From positions 1 to 55,059 of IMG/VR virus record IMGVR_UViG_3300017963_000062: a DNA stretch of 55,059 nt; one strand, 5' to 3'. Positions 18,295 to 26,282 of the stretch are shown here, one piece after another. The number at the start of each line of letters is the position of its first letter. The first letter of the stretch is position 1. The translations under genes and the position numbers were made by a program. The notes beneath the pieces are model-generated. The model did no database searches, was not told where the DNA came from, and saw nothing but the letters and a program-made list of their open reading frames with translations. The stretch comes from a virus.

Positions 18295-18618
18295 ATGGTT
18301 TTCAAAAGAAATTTAAAAACATTTGCAAAAGCCGTTGCTGTGGCTGGAACCGCTGAAGCATTAAGCGCAACACAATTATATGCGAAGGAAGTCAAGATCA
18401 AGTCACCTTCGACAAATACAGATGCTGTTTACTTGGGAGATTCCACTGTTGCAGCGGCTAATGGGTATGTTTTAGCTCCAGGAGAAGAATTGGACTTGGC
18501 CTCTCTCCTTACCGATCCGACAGAGGAAACAGTGTTCGACCTGTCTACAATTTATGCAGACGTGGCAGTAAATACCGAAGGTGTTGTTGTTATTTATCTT
18601 GAAAAAACACCCGTTTAA
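18295..18618 (+). CDS. Small virion-like protein (107 aa), opposite strand
   Basis: Starts MVFKRNLKTFAKAVAVAGTAEALSAT after AAAGGATGG. The central part reads AVYLGDSTVAAANGYVLAPGEELDL: this pattern (GDSTV..NG..L.PGE) is one I associate with small phage head-tail proteins. The N-terminal stretch is not a convincing signal peptide. It is rightward among leftward genes and its 3' end overlaps the next, convergent gene by 29 bases. A weak TTGATA/TAATTT promoter may lie at 18243. Confidence 0.55.
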   Translation: MVFKRNLKTFAKAVAVAGTAEALSATQLYAKEVKIKSPSTNTDAVYLGDSTVAAANGYVLAPGEELDLASLLTDPTEETVFDLSTIYADVAVNTEGVVVIYLEKTPV

Positions 18619-19255
18619 GCAACCTTGCAAAGATGAGGTTTTCAAAGATCAAAATGAATCGTATTGCAAGGTGTACATTTGTGTTGTTATGATCTTTAAT
18701 TCTATTTTTCTCCAATGTTTTTATAGAAGCTATGGTTTTCATGGCTGTTTTTAGTGCCTGCGACTTTCTTGTTGTGTAAGTTGCAGGCATTTCTCTTGAG
18801 TTGGCTATCTGCTGCTTAGCAAGATCCAACTTTGTTTTTTGTAACTCCGTCATGCCTGGAGTTACACCAGCATATAGTACATATGTGGATATTGCTAAAA
18901 AAAGAACAAAGCCCACTTTAATTGCTATCGCCTCTGTTTTTTGGGCCGAAGTAACCAGACCAAATGTTACTATGCCAATCTCTAGCAAAATGGCACAACA
19001 CCAGCCATAAAAACCATAACCCAAACTGCCAGCCATTAGATAAATTAAAATGCTTGTGCAAGCAATACACGTGGTAATATAAAAGCCTCCGGTCAAATAG
19101 CGTCTAACAGTATACAGTGTGTCGACTTTGGCTTTTTCGTCCTTTTTAGCTGGCTCGATTTCGACTTTTTTAGACGCTCTTTCCTTTTTTAGACGCTCCT
19201 TGTTTTCTTCATACCATCTTTTTTTCCGATCTTTTTCTTTATTTATATCAACCAT
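18590..19255 (-). CDS. Membrane protein with four hydrophobic segments (221 aa)
   Basis: Starts at MVDINKEKDRKKR, with GGAGG five bases upstream. A basic, charged N-terminus of about 55 residues precedes hydrophobic helices near residues 57-75, 78-98 and 108-126. A soluble helical part and a final amphipathic or membrane helix (AIRFILIFENLIFARLL) follow. The topology suggests an inner membrane protein. No family is recognised; superinfection exclusion or a holin-type role are both possible. The 3' end is convergent with the small + strand gene. Confidence 0.55.
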   Translation of the reverse strand: MVDINKEKDRKKRWYEENKERLKKERASKKVEIEPAKKDEKAKVDTLYTVRRYLTGGFYITTCIACTSILIYLMAGSLGYGFYGWCCAILLEIGIVTFGLVTSAQKTEAIAIKVGFVLFLAISTYVLYAGVTPGMTELQKTKLDLAKQQIANSREMPATYTTRKSQALKTAMKTIASIKTLEKNRIKDHNNTNVHLAIRFILIFENLIFARLLKRVFFQDK

Positions 19256-19335
19256 TAGCGCCTCCAAACGTCTAGATTAGGTTGGAATTTAGACACGCTT
19301 TGCGGATTTGTCAACTGGCTGGCGACAAAAAGTTG

Positions 19336-19363
19336 TTGACACCACATTATGTGGTGCTATTAT
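19336..19363 (+). promoter_or_regulatory. Promoter with a 17-bp palindromic operator upstream of the XRE operon
   Basis: TTGACA (19336-19341), a 16-base spacer, TATTAT (19358-19363). The perfect inverted repeat CACCACATTATGTGGTG (19340-19356) fills the spacer. This is the classical place for repressor binding. It lies 80 bases before the first gene of a two-gene unit that ends with an XRE regulator, so autoregulation is likely (inference). Confidence 0.65.
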
Positions 19364-19442
19364 GGGCGTCGTTGGATAGTTGTTTTTAACAAGGAGACAA
19401 GTTTTGGATAAGTTTTTATCAAATTATTATAAGGAAAATGAA

Positions 19443-19781
19443 ATGAAAAAAACGAAGCAATTAATGCAAGATCTTAAAAAAGAATTTGGTCTTAATTTCA
19501 AAGATTTATCATACGAGTACATTATACTGAACAAGTATCATAAGAAGATGAATTTTGCATCAAAATTAAGCTATGATAACGCTTGTAGAGTAGAAGATAT
19601 CGCTAGTTACATAGAAAATCATGAATGTGTGACAGCAACTAACTTTATGGGTGGCGTGATACAATACAGCAATAATTGGTCTTGCAAAATCGGAAATGAA
19701 TCCAGTATCTATGTGGATATGGAGTGGGTTGAAAGAAGCGTTGAATTCCACATTATGGAACAAAATGGGGATAAAGAATAA
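19443..19781 (+). CDS. Unknown protein cotranscribed with an XRE regulator (112 aa)
   Basis: Starts MKKTKQLMQDLKKEFG with AAGGAAAATG upstream; a longer frame back to 19380 is possible but would start just after the promoter. The protein is mixed alpha/beta, with YKKMNF and a tail of short strands ending in EWVERSVEFHIMEQNG. I recognise no family. Two bases separate it from the XRE gene, so a toxin-antitoxin-like or regulator pair is possible but unsupported. Confidence 0.55.
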   Translation: MKKTKQLMQDLKKEFGLNFKDLSYEYIILNKYHKKMNFASKLSYDNACRVEDIASYIENHECVTATNFMGGVIQYSNNWSCKIGNESSIYVDMEWVERSVEFHIMEQNGDKE

Positions 19782-19782
19782 C

Positions 19783-19965
19783 ATGGATGTAAAAAAGGCG
19801 AGGAAAAAACTAAAGTGCACACAAGCCCAACTGGCTGAAAAACTGGGATTAACAGAAACCCATATTCAACGTCTTGAATATGGAAAATGTGCGATTCAAA
19901 AACAAACAGAACTTGCAATCTTAATGCTTTTACAAAAAAGCAATATGACTAAAAATGTGCGCTAA
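19783..19965 (+). CDS. XRE-family helix-turn-helix regulator (60 aa)
   Basis: Residues 2-52 form the five-helix XRE domain: VKKARKKLKCTQAQLAEKLG, then LTETHIQRLEYGKCAI. TQAQLAEKLGLTETHIQRLE is the HTH itself. It is the only clear XRE protein here and a candidate repressor for the 17-bp palindrome at 19340. Its 3' end overlaps the convergent methyltransferase gene by 36 bases. Confidence 0.8.
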   Translation: MDVKKARKKLKCTQAQLAEKLGLTETHIQRLEYGKCAIQKQTELAILMLLQKSNMTKNVR

Positions 19966-20883
19966 AACGTCAACAGTCCAACCGTTGCCGATCATTTTTA
20001 GACGTTGCGATTTTGAAATTTTGACTTTTTTGCCGTCGCTGTTGATTCCAAATTCTGTATAACCATCGGGCAGTGTCTGCAATCTTTCGCATTCCACCGG
20101 CAACAACGGCCTCCAGATATTTTTTTTGTATTCCACTTTGGGTATTCTGTGACCACCTGTGCAGGTGTTAATTGTTGGACTTTTACCATCGCGATGGTAA
20201 ACCCGTTTAAGATGGTCGTTGCCCTTTATATCTGCATTGCCCAAGTGGCAAAGTCCATTTTTAGAAAAAACCAATTGTCTGGAGTGCTTTTCAAAATATG
20301 AAAAAAGATCACCAGATTTGGCATAGTTTGCGTCGATGCAGTAAGATTTTTTCCTGTCAGAAAAACCACACTCCAACATGTCATCCATCATTATTCCCTT
20401 GTCATTCGGCTGAGTTACATTTGGTATATTAGTCCAATAGAGGCGTTTTCGATGTTGCGCGGATACCAACGAGGAATTAATCATGATTGGCTGCACTTTC
20501 AGAAGTTCCGAAATTTTTTCCATTACTGCTTTTTTCATCATCACATTTTCCAGGAGAAAGTACCGTGGCTTAATTTGATCCAACAATCGCAGGTATTCGA
20601 AAAACAGAGCCGACCTTGGATCATCAAAGTTGAGTTTTTTGCCCGCAAAAGAAAATCCTTGGCATGGAGATCCACCGATTATCAAATCAATATCGATTGG
20701 CATGGACTCAGTTGTTATATCCCGTACGTCTCCAAGTTCAATTAGTTCTGGATGGTGCAACCTTGCGACTGAGGCGGCATACTTGTCAATTTCCGATGTG
20801 TAATACTCGCTTACAAAAATACCAGCTCTTTTTAGTGCCACAAGACCGCAAGCCATGCCGTCAAACAAACTTAAAACTTTCAT
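19930..20883 (-). CDS. DNA (cytosine-5) methyltransferase
   Basis: A 317-residue protein with all main C5-MTase motifs in order: I, LSLFDGMACGLVALK; IV, GGSPCQGFS (nucleophile Cys74); VI, LENV (112); VIII, SAQHRKRLYW; IX, PVECERLQTLPDGYT; X, MIGNGW. Motif order is canonical and the short target recognition region lies between VIII and IX. The layout around motifs I to VIII (FDG..GL..L...G, GDVRDIT, RLLD.IKPRYFLLENV) reminds me of the Dnmt3-like subgroup. It probably protects phage DNA from host restriction. Target unknown. It lies between the portal gene and the XRE unit. Confidence 0.9.
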   Translation of the reverse strand: MKVLSLFDGMACGLVALKRAGIFVSEYYTSEIDKYAASVARLHHPELIELGDVRDITTESMPIDIDLIIGGSPCQGFSFAGKKLNFDDPRSALFFEYLRLLDQIKPRYFLLENVMMKKAVMEKISELLKVQPIMINSSLVSAQHRKRLYWTNIPNVTQPNDKGIMMDDMLECGFSDRKKSYCIDANYAKSGDLFSYFEKHSRQLVFSKNGLCHLGNADIKGNDHLKRVYHRDGKSPTINTCTGGHRIPKVEYKKNIWRPLLPVECERLQTLPDGYTEFGINSDGKKVKISKSQRLKMIGNGWTVDVLAHIFSHIAFL

Positions 20884-20905
20884 ATATCCCCCTTGCCTAA
20901 ATTAA

Positions 20906-23152
20906 TTATCTAAAGTTAATGCCGCTATCATCCAAGTCAGCATCTGGCGGTACGAGCAGCCAAGTGCAGCGACAATTTATAGTTTCATTGGCTGGTCCTC
21001 TTGGATCTCGCGGGAATTCCAAGTTGTTTCCTGCTGGTGTCTTAAAGTCTTTTCCAACTTCCACCATTTCCCCGTCCAGCTGCTTGTGGTCGGTTGCGTC
21101 ACCTTCTGCAAAAGACCTAACCCTAGAGTCGCCTGCTGTTATCCACATTTTTTTTAACCCTGGAATAACTGTTGTAGCATCCTCTTCTGCCGCTTTTTGT
21201 CCTAATGAAACAGCAGTTAATGTTTCTGTTCTGGCTATTGTTTTGGAGCGATTTGGCGCTGCTTCTCCGAAATAGCTAAAGATGTTTTCAGCGATTTCAT
21301 CCAGCGTTTTTGATTCCTTCACACCCTTTTCAACCACCTTAAGAATGTCGTTGGTTGTAGTTTCTGAAAATGTTTGAAAGTTCTTCAAGGCTCTCGCTGC
21401 AAGGGCTTCGCGCCTTCCTTGCTCGTTTCTAGATCTTAATGCCTGTATTTCGTTTTCGGATGGAAGGTTGAAGGGTGTATCTAGTTGTAGGTTGTAACCG
21501 ACTTCGCCAGTTGCAACAAGCGTAGGTACTGCATTTTCTGTGTATTGAGGTTCAAATTTTTCATAGGCTTCATTCAACGCCGATTTTAATCGCTCCTCCT
21601 CCGGAAAAAATCCTTCCTGCTTCAGCCTTTCTTTAAATATTTTCTTGAATATCTTTACTGTAATTGGTGCCTCTTCAGCAAAGATATCCAATACGGATTT
21701 TAAAACCTTCCTTTCACCCCGATCAACTTGGTTGTCTTCCTTATTTTTTCTGCCGCTCCACCAAGAATCATTTTTGGTCAAAAAAGCCTCGGTCCTCCTA
21801 GGCTTTGTGTCCTCTTGCGTGTCCTCTTCCAGCTCTTCGCTGTCTTCTTGGGGTGCTGGCAAGGCTGGGAGGTTGCTGCCTGCCTGCAACGGTTGAGCAG
21901 AAAATTGCTCGAATGGGTTATTCTGCTGGGAACCTCTAACAACGTCGCCGCCAGGTAGAGGTGGAGCGTCATAAAGTGTTTTTCTAACTTCATTCATTGT
22001 CATGAAATTCATCTGCTTTATTGCCAAGTCAGCTTTTTCCGATTCGTCGACTTGCAAGGCTCCAACATCCGAATTGTCAAATCGGAAGAATGTTTTAAAG
22101 CCAAGTTCACGTTTAAACGAAGAGCTTAGAGAATCAGAAATTATATTTTGGAAGGGAATAACTGTTTGTTCCCAGAAATTTCTTATCTGCGCTTTTGTCT
22201 CTTCCGATCCGAGAGATCCAGATGATTGCAAGCCAAGTTCATGTGGCGGTATTGCAAGCGTCGCGCGTATATCGTCCCGATTTATGAGAAGGTGTTCTTT
22301 TAGCTGCTGCTCGGCCATTGTTTGCTGCAATGACTTTGCAGTAACCCCTTTCGGTAGTATCATGGTTCGGCGCTGGTTGCGGCGTCCAGTCCAATTTGTT
22401 TCAATCGATTTTAGCAGTCTCATTGCCTGCTTTTCGTTCGCCAATTCTCCCATCTCCAACACTGGGCCGGGGTTTGCTTGCTTAAGATAAAAGTTAATCA
22501 GAAATTCTTTTGTGTATTTGTCAAACAGAACTGACTTTCGTGCTGGTATAAATGGAGACAAGCCCCAATACATGCTGTTTAAGTGAGGTAGCTTAACGTG
22601 AATGATATCCTTCGGGGAAATTTTCATGTACCCGCCATACATGTCTTGGAATTCTTTCGCCGATCCAAAGTTAACTTGGTAATACTTTATAGATCCATCT
22701 GTAGCTGTTTCAATTGTCACAATTTCAGTGGGTATCAGTATAAGTTCTTTATGAAATCGAAGCCGCCATATAATTGCATTGCCCATCAAAGTCAATTCAG
22801 AGGCGACCTTGTACATGAAATTTGTGTACCCCTCTTGAGGATTTGGATTGTCAAGCATATCTATCAAGTTGTTTTTTTCTGCTGGAACTCTTACTATTGA
22901 ACCGTTTGAAAGAACCTCTCTCTCAATTGTAAGAGGCTGGCTTGATATCTTTCTGGCTACTATATTTACAACAATATATGGCCAATTTTCAGAGAAATAT
23001 TGGTTCTTGAGACTCATGAAATCTAGCGTTGCTTCTACCTCGCTCACCCAATTTCCAAAGTTTTCGTCGTTGTATGGGTCACTCGGCGCGGCCTTTTCTT
23101 TTGGCTGTCTTTTCTCGATTTCATTCCTTCTAAAGTTTTCTGTGTAGCTCAT
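20906..23152 (-). CDS. Portal protein fused to a MuF (SPP1 gp7-like) domain
   Basis: A 748-residue protein. Residues ~20-430 are an HK97/lambda-type portal: long helical N-terminus, NPNPQEGYTNFMYKVASELTLMGNAI, MEIS-like crown region, and IPPHELGL..SGSLGSEETKAQI. A Pro/Glu/Asp-rich linker (430-480) joins a C-terminal MuF domain with its signature: ARTET, DHKQLDGEMV, LEFPRDPRGPANETINCRC. Portals form the dodecameric DNA channel, and MuF proteins enter the capsid in a few copies. Here one would be made per portal subunit unless the linker is cut. GAGGG precedes the ATG. Confidence 0.88.
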   Translation of the reverse strand: MSYTENFRRNEIEKRQPKEKAAPSDPYNDENFGNWVSEVEATLDFMSLKNQYFSENWPYIVVNIVARKISSQPLTIEREVLSNGSIVRVPAEKNNLIDMLDNPNPQEGYTNFMYKVASELTLMGNAIIWRLRFHKELILIPTEIVTIETATDGSIKYYQVNFGSAKEFQDMYGGYMKISPKDIIHVKLPHLNSMYWGLSPFIPARKSVLFDKYTKEFLINFYLKQANPGPVLEMGELANEKQAMRLLKSIETNWTGRRNQRRTMILPKGVTAKSLQQTMAEQQLKEHLLINRDDIRATLAIPPHELGLQSSGSLGSEETKAQIRNFWEQTVIPFQNIISDSLSSSFKRELGFKTFFRFDNSDVGALQVDESEKADLAIKQMNFMTMNEVRKTLYDAPPLPGGDVVRGSQQNNPFEQFSAQPLQAGSNLPALPAPQEDSEELEEDTQEDTKPRRTEAFLTKNDSWWSGRKNKEDNQVDRGERKVLKSVLDIFAEEAPITVKIFKKIFKERLKQEGFFPEEERLKSALNEAYEKFEPQYTENAVPTLVATGEVGYNLQLDTPFNLPSENEIQALRSRNEQGRREALAARALKNFQTFSETTTNDILKVVEKGVKESKTLDEIAENIFSYFGEAAPNRSKTIARTETLTAVSLGQKAAEEDATTVIPGLKKMWITAGDSRVRSFAEGDATDHKQLDGEMVEVGKDFKTPAGNNLEFPRDPRGPANETINCRCTWLLVPPDADLDDSGINFR

Positions 23153-23233
23153 CTGTTCCCTCTTTTAATACATTCACTAAAATAGTATCCAAAATGTTAC
23201 TAAAATCATCACAAACCTGTCATCGAACATCGT

Positions 23234-24628
23234 TTAAAATCCTTCCTCTGGGTCCATATCCATTGATTCATATAAATAGTTTTCAAAAGAATCCTTAACT
23301 GTTTCAGCTTTGGGCAAATCCTCCACAAATTTTATATCGAAAGACTTATCTGCATACTCATCGCAAGCCACATAGCCGAGAAAACAAGAGGTAACAATGT
23401 CATCGTGTGCACCGTCGGCTGCGTTGTATCTCATCCTGCCAAGCTTATCAGTTTCGACCTCATAAGAATCAAATTCCTTCAGAAGTTCTGGCCAATTTGG
23501 AAAAATTATATCGCCCAATTCCATACCGTTTATAAGCGAATTGACCATTTGAGATTTCGATGCATTTGAGAAAGTTATTCCATGGTATACAAGCCCTGGA
23601 ATTTCTGCAAGCATGTCATCGATCACTGTCCCTAGTCCTGTTTTATCGTGGTATAGCATGTCACAGGATTGGAATTTAAACATGAATTTAGCCATAAGCA
23701 ATAGCTGTTCTGGGTATCTTTTACCCTGCATCCGTAAAAATCCCACACATCTAAATGGCCGCTTGGAATAATCCCAACATGTAATGACTGTGTAGTCTGT
23801 TGTTTTTGCCCAGTCAGCACCTGCCACCATTGCAATATCTGCATGATTTGGGTGTATCCACATTTCCACGGCTGAAGACTTGATAAACTCTTCTTTCCAA
23901 GTCTCTGTGTCAATTACGCACTTGGGGAATACTTCCCCATCGTCGATGAATTCCGAAAGGTAGTATTGCCTAAAAAGCCTATCAGGAAGAAGCCTTTTTG
24001 CTTCGTCTATGGAATCTTGGGGTACGTGTGGATTATCACGCGTTGGAGCTGTAAGAAATATTTCGCGCGGTTCTCTTTTTTCGTGCTTTGCGCGCAGCAT
24101 CTCTTCTTTCGCCCTCATACAACCTTTATAAAAAAAGTTGCGGCCTCTTGGGGTCGATATGTTTAAACGCTGTGCTTGCGTCAGTGTCCAAGTTGTCCTT
24201 GATGAAATAATTGCTTGTTCTTTTAGTTTGGCGCATTCGTCCGACACTTGCCCAAAAACGGCTTCACCTTCCAAATCCTCTGGGTTTTGCCCATGCCAAA
24301 ACTGGATTTCAATGTTTTTACTCGGAATGGTAATAATACTGTCTGCTTTATTTTCCTTTATGTACGGCGGCGGCGGCCATAGGTGTTTTATGTATCGCTG
24401 GCCTATTTTGGTCTGTTTTTGAATAGGCGCAAGCCAGCGCCACAAGGTATTGCTAAATTTGGGAGCAGCAAAAGCCAGACTTGCACTTGCGCTTATACTT
24501 TTTCCCCATTTCGTACCACAGGCCAGCCAAAGTGTTTTTGTTTTTGTGTTACGATTTGCCAAGTGGCGCATAACAAGTGATTGCTTTTCGCTATGGGGAG
24601 AAAAAATTTTAGTCCTTAGCTTTGCCAA
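23234..24628 (-). CDS. Terminase large subunit
   Basis: A 464-residue protein. ATPase: Walker A ACGTKWGKS (residues 36-44), Walker B VFGQVSDE (Asp130, Glu131), coupling motif LNISTPRG. Nuclease: GADWAKTTDYT (Asp272), YHDKTGLG (Asp328), DGAHDDIV (Asp409/410), the RNase H-like triad. It packages DNA into proheads. The start is TTG at 24628 because the frame is closed just upstream; an ATG at residue 20 would remove sequence before Walker A only. The small subunit is not adjacent but seven kilobases away. Confidence 0.93.
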   Translation of the reverse strand: MAKLRTKIFSPHSEKQSLVMRHLANRNTKTKTLWLACGTKWGKSISASASLAFAAPKFSNTLWRWLAPIQKQTKIGQRYIKHLWPPPPYIKENKADSIITIPSKNIEIQFWHGQNPEDLEGEAVFGQVSDECAKLKEQAIISSRTTWTLTQAQRLNISTPRGRNFFYKGCMRAKEEMLRAKHEKREPREIFLTAPTRDNPHVPQDSIDEAKRLLPDRLFRQYYLSEFIDDGEVFPKCVIDTETWKEEFIKSSAVEMWIHPNHADIAMVAGADWAKTTDYTVITCWDYSKRPFRCVGFLRMQGKRYPEQLLLMAKFMFKFQSCDMLYHDKTGLGTVIDDMLAEIPGLVYHGITFSNASKSQMVNSLINGMELGDIIFPNWPELLKEFDSYEVETDKLGRMRYNAADGAHDDIVTSCFLGYVACDEYADKSFDIKFVEDLPKAETVKDSFENYLYESMDMDPEEGF

Positions 24629-24713
24629 TATGACTTACCAGTAATAATTTGTCTAAACTTAAAAATACATATTAATACATATTATGCTCAAAATAAATGT
24701 TGTCATATTTCTG

Positions 24714-24741
24714 TTGACAGACCGTTTAAACAGTGTAATAA
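24714..24741 (+). promoter_or_regulatory. Rightward early promoter with GTTTAAAC between -35 and -10
   Basis: TTGACA (24714-24719), 16-base spacer, TAATAA (24736-24741), 55 bases ahead of the SprT-like gene. GTTTAAAC (24724-24731) starts four bases after -35, as in the 16.7-kb promoter. Binding there would block RNA polymerase. Confidence 0.65.
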
Positions 24742-24795
24742 AGGGGGTGTTGGAAATGGCGTTTTTGTATTACAGTTTTTGCAGGAGAGAATAAA

Positions 24796-25401
24796 ATGTC
24801 CAATATAACTAGGGAACAGTGGTTAAAAAGAATGGCAAAACACTTGAGCAGAGAGTTTAAACGGCAGTTTTACACAGTACCAGAAAACATAAGGGTATCA
24901 TGTGGTTTGCCAAGTTCAAGAGCCTTTGGAGCTAAAAGGAAAACAATTGGCCAATGTTGGGACAAGGCCGCTTCAGACGATAAACATTTTGAAATATTTG
25001 TTAGTCCGACCGTGGACGATCCAATTGAAGTTGCCGCTACATTGGCTCATGAGATGGTTCACGCTGTCGTTGGTTTAAAGGCTGGACATAAAAAGCCATT
25101 TGTTGACTGCGCAAGATCCATAGGCTTGGAAGGCAAGCCAACGGCAACAGTGGCAGGTTTAAGACTAAAGGAATTTATAATTGCTGGACTCGAAAAAATA
25201 GGTCAATATCCACACGCCAAGATTGACTACTCAAGCAAAAAAAAGCAGGGCACAAGGCTTGTTAAGGTGGCTTGCCCTAACCAAGAGTGCGACTTTTTGG
25301 AAGAGCTTGGGAAGGTCTACAGTGTCAGAATGTCGGCGCAGGTCATCGAATACGGGCTACCTGCGTGCGGGTGTTGTCAAGAAACAATGGTGGAGGTCTA
25401 A
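24796..25401 (+). CDS. SprT-like zinc metallopeptidase
   Basis: A 201-residue protein. TLAHEMVHAVVG (His85, Glu86, His89) is the HExxH zinc motif, preceded by a strand (HFEIFVSPTVDDP) as in SprT/Spartan domains. A C-terminal zinc ribbon has CPNQECDF and YGLPACGCCQE. Spartan enzymes cut DNA-protein crosslinks in eukaryotes; phage SprT-like proteins have no settled role. First gene of the rightward early cassette, with AGGAG upstream, and linked to the RHH gene by TAA directly followed by ATG. A GTTTAAAC site lies in its coding part (24855). Confidence 0.8.
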   Translation: MSNITREQWLKRMAKHLSREFKRQFYTVPENIRVSCGLPSSRAFGAKRKTIGQCWDKAASDDKHFEIFVSPTVDDPIEVAATLAHEMVHAVVGLKAGHKKPFVDCARSIGLEGKPTATVAGLRLKEFIIAGLEKIGQYPHAKIDYSSKKKQGTRLVKVACPNQECDFLEELGKVYSVRMSAQVIEYGLPACGCCQETMVEV

Positions 25402-25608
25402 ATGAGAGAAAAGAAAGTTCGGGCAAGTGTTTACTTGTCGGAACACTTGACACAAATAGCTGTCAAAACAATGGGTTCAAAAAGTAAATTTGTTGCGGAA
25501 GCATGTAGATACTACATAAACAATGGAGGTTTGGAAAAATGGGCAAAGGAGAACGAAAAAAATGAAGCTGATGGAGCTAAAGGGATTGTACGTAACCCTA
25601 AAAGATAG
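25402..25608 (+). CDS. Ribbon-helix-helix-like small DNA-binding protein (68 aa)
   Basis: KVRASVYLSEHLTQIAVKT and then SKSKFVAEACRYYINNGG: a short N-terminal strand, two helices and the turn between them match an RHH (CopG/Arc) fold. RHH proteins bind palindromes as dimers. It is a candidate reader for GTTTAAAC, but I have no direct evidence. The 3' end overlaps the next gene by 47 bases. Confidence 0.55.
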   Translation: MREKKVRASVYLSEHLTQIAVKTMGSKSKFVAEACRYYINNGGLEKWAKENEKNEADGAKGIVRNPKR

Positions 25609-25786
25609 GGGTGTTTTTAAAGGAATCAGAGGTGAATATCTGCCAATGGATTGTTTGACCGACAACTTGGAAGGCTTAATTGACATAGCTTTAGAGGCTG
25701 ATCGTTTAAACCAGATGGATTTGCAAGGGACTGTACACCATGACTATACACAACTGCGAAAGTTGCTCGGAAGATTCGAGGATTGA
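25562..25786 (+). CDS. Unknown small protein (74 aa)
   Basis: Starts MKLMELKGLYVTLKDRGVF, with AAAGGAG upstream; an earlier ATG in frame lacks such a site. Mixed alpha/beta; carries a GTTTAAAC site in its codons (Arg-Leu-Asn). Overlaps both neighbours, so it is cotranslated. No family recognised. Confidence 0.5.
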   Translation: MKLMELKGLYVTLKDRGVFKGIRGEYLPMDCLTDNLEGLIDIALEADRLNQMDLQGTVHHDYTQLRKLLGRFED

Positions 25787-25997
25787 AGAAGATTTTGGCT
25801 TCGTTGCAAAGGGTTTGCAGGTGGAGCTAATACGCAAAGGCATAGAGGTATTTGGCAATCAATCTGCTATTGCAAGGGCTTGCGGCGTGTCTCGCCAATT
25901 GATATCTAGATACTATTGTGCAGACGCCGAAATGAAACACTCCTTTTACTTGTATCTTCAGAGTGTTATAGAGTCTGAGATTAAAGATAACGTTTAA
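25740..25997 (+). CDS. Helix-turn-helix protein (85 aa)
   Basis: Residues 38-62 (IEVFGNQSAIARACGVSRQLISRYY) form a Cro/CI-like helix-turn-helix. It starts inside the previous gene. The last codons GTT TAA AC put the stop codon in a GTTTAAAC palindrome that lies 22 bases before the next -35 box. It may regulate the promoter that follows (inference). Confidence 0.65.
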   Translation: MTIHNCESCSEDSRIEEDFGFVAKGLQVELIRKGIEVFGNQSAIARACGVSRQLISRYYCADAEMKHSFYLYLQSVIESEIKDNV

Positions 25998-26020
25998 ACA
26001 ATTATATTGTCAATTTTTTG

Positions 26021-26049
26021 TTGACACTCATTTCTAAAAACCCTATAAG
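26021..26049 (+). promoter_or_regulatory. Rightward promoter of the small-gene early unit
   Basis: TTGACA (26021-26026), 17-base spacer, TATAAG (26044-26049). A GTTTAAAC site ends 22 bases upstream and a 19-bp inverted repeat starts six bases downstream. It would drive the genes and arrays from 26.1 kb on. Confidence 0.65.
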
Positions 26050-26054
26050 GAGGA

Positions 26055-26073
26055 TGTCAACAACGTGTTGACA
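26055..26073 (+). promoter_or_regulatory. 19-bp palindrome TGTCAACAACGTGTTGACA at the start of the transcript
   Basis: Perfect eight-base arms around ACG, positioned at the expected transcription start. As DNA it is a likely repressor operator. As RNA it would make a 5' hairpin that could stabilise the message. Confidence 0.6.
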
Positions 26074-26099
26074 CTAACTGGATAACTAAGGGGTGAGAG

Positions 26100-26279
26100 A
26101 TGACATACTTAATGAGCGAAAAAGATGGAATGCCAAAGACGGCAACCAACGTAAAGACAGGAACATTCGGGACTGTCTCTGAAATCTGGACAAACCTAAA
26201 AGGCGTTAAATACGTCACTGTTCACAGCTTTAACGGCAAAGTTAACTGGAAACTTTCAAACTGCAAGATTGAGGGGTAA
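26100..26279 (+). CDS. Unknown small protein (59 aa)
   Basis: ATG at 26100 preceded by AAGGGGTGAGAG. Reads MTYLMSEKDGMPKTATNVKT and ends NWKLSNCKIEG. Beta-rich. Too short for confident assignment; supported by the ribosome site and by packing with the next genes, each preceded by a similar AAGGGGTGAG sequence. Confidence 0.55.
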   Translation: MTYLMSEKDGMPKTATNVKTGTFGTVSEIWTNLKGVKYVTVHSFNGKVNWKLSNCKIEG

Positions 26280-26282
26280 GAG

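Noticed and set aside
19930-24628. Restriction-modification pair with the methyltransferase
   Set aside because: No restriction endonuclease lies next to it; neighbours are portal and XRE genes, so it is treated as an orphan enzyme.
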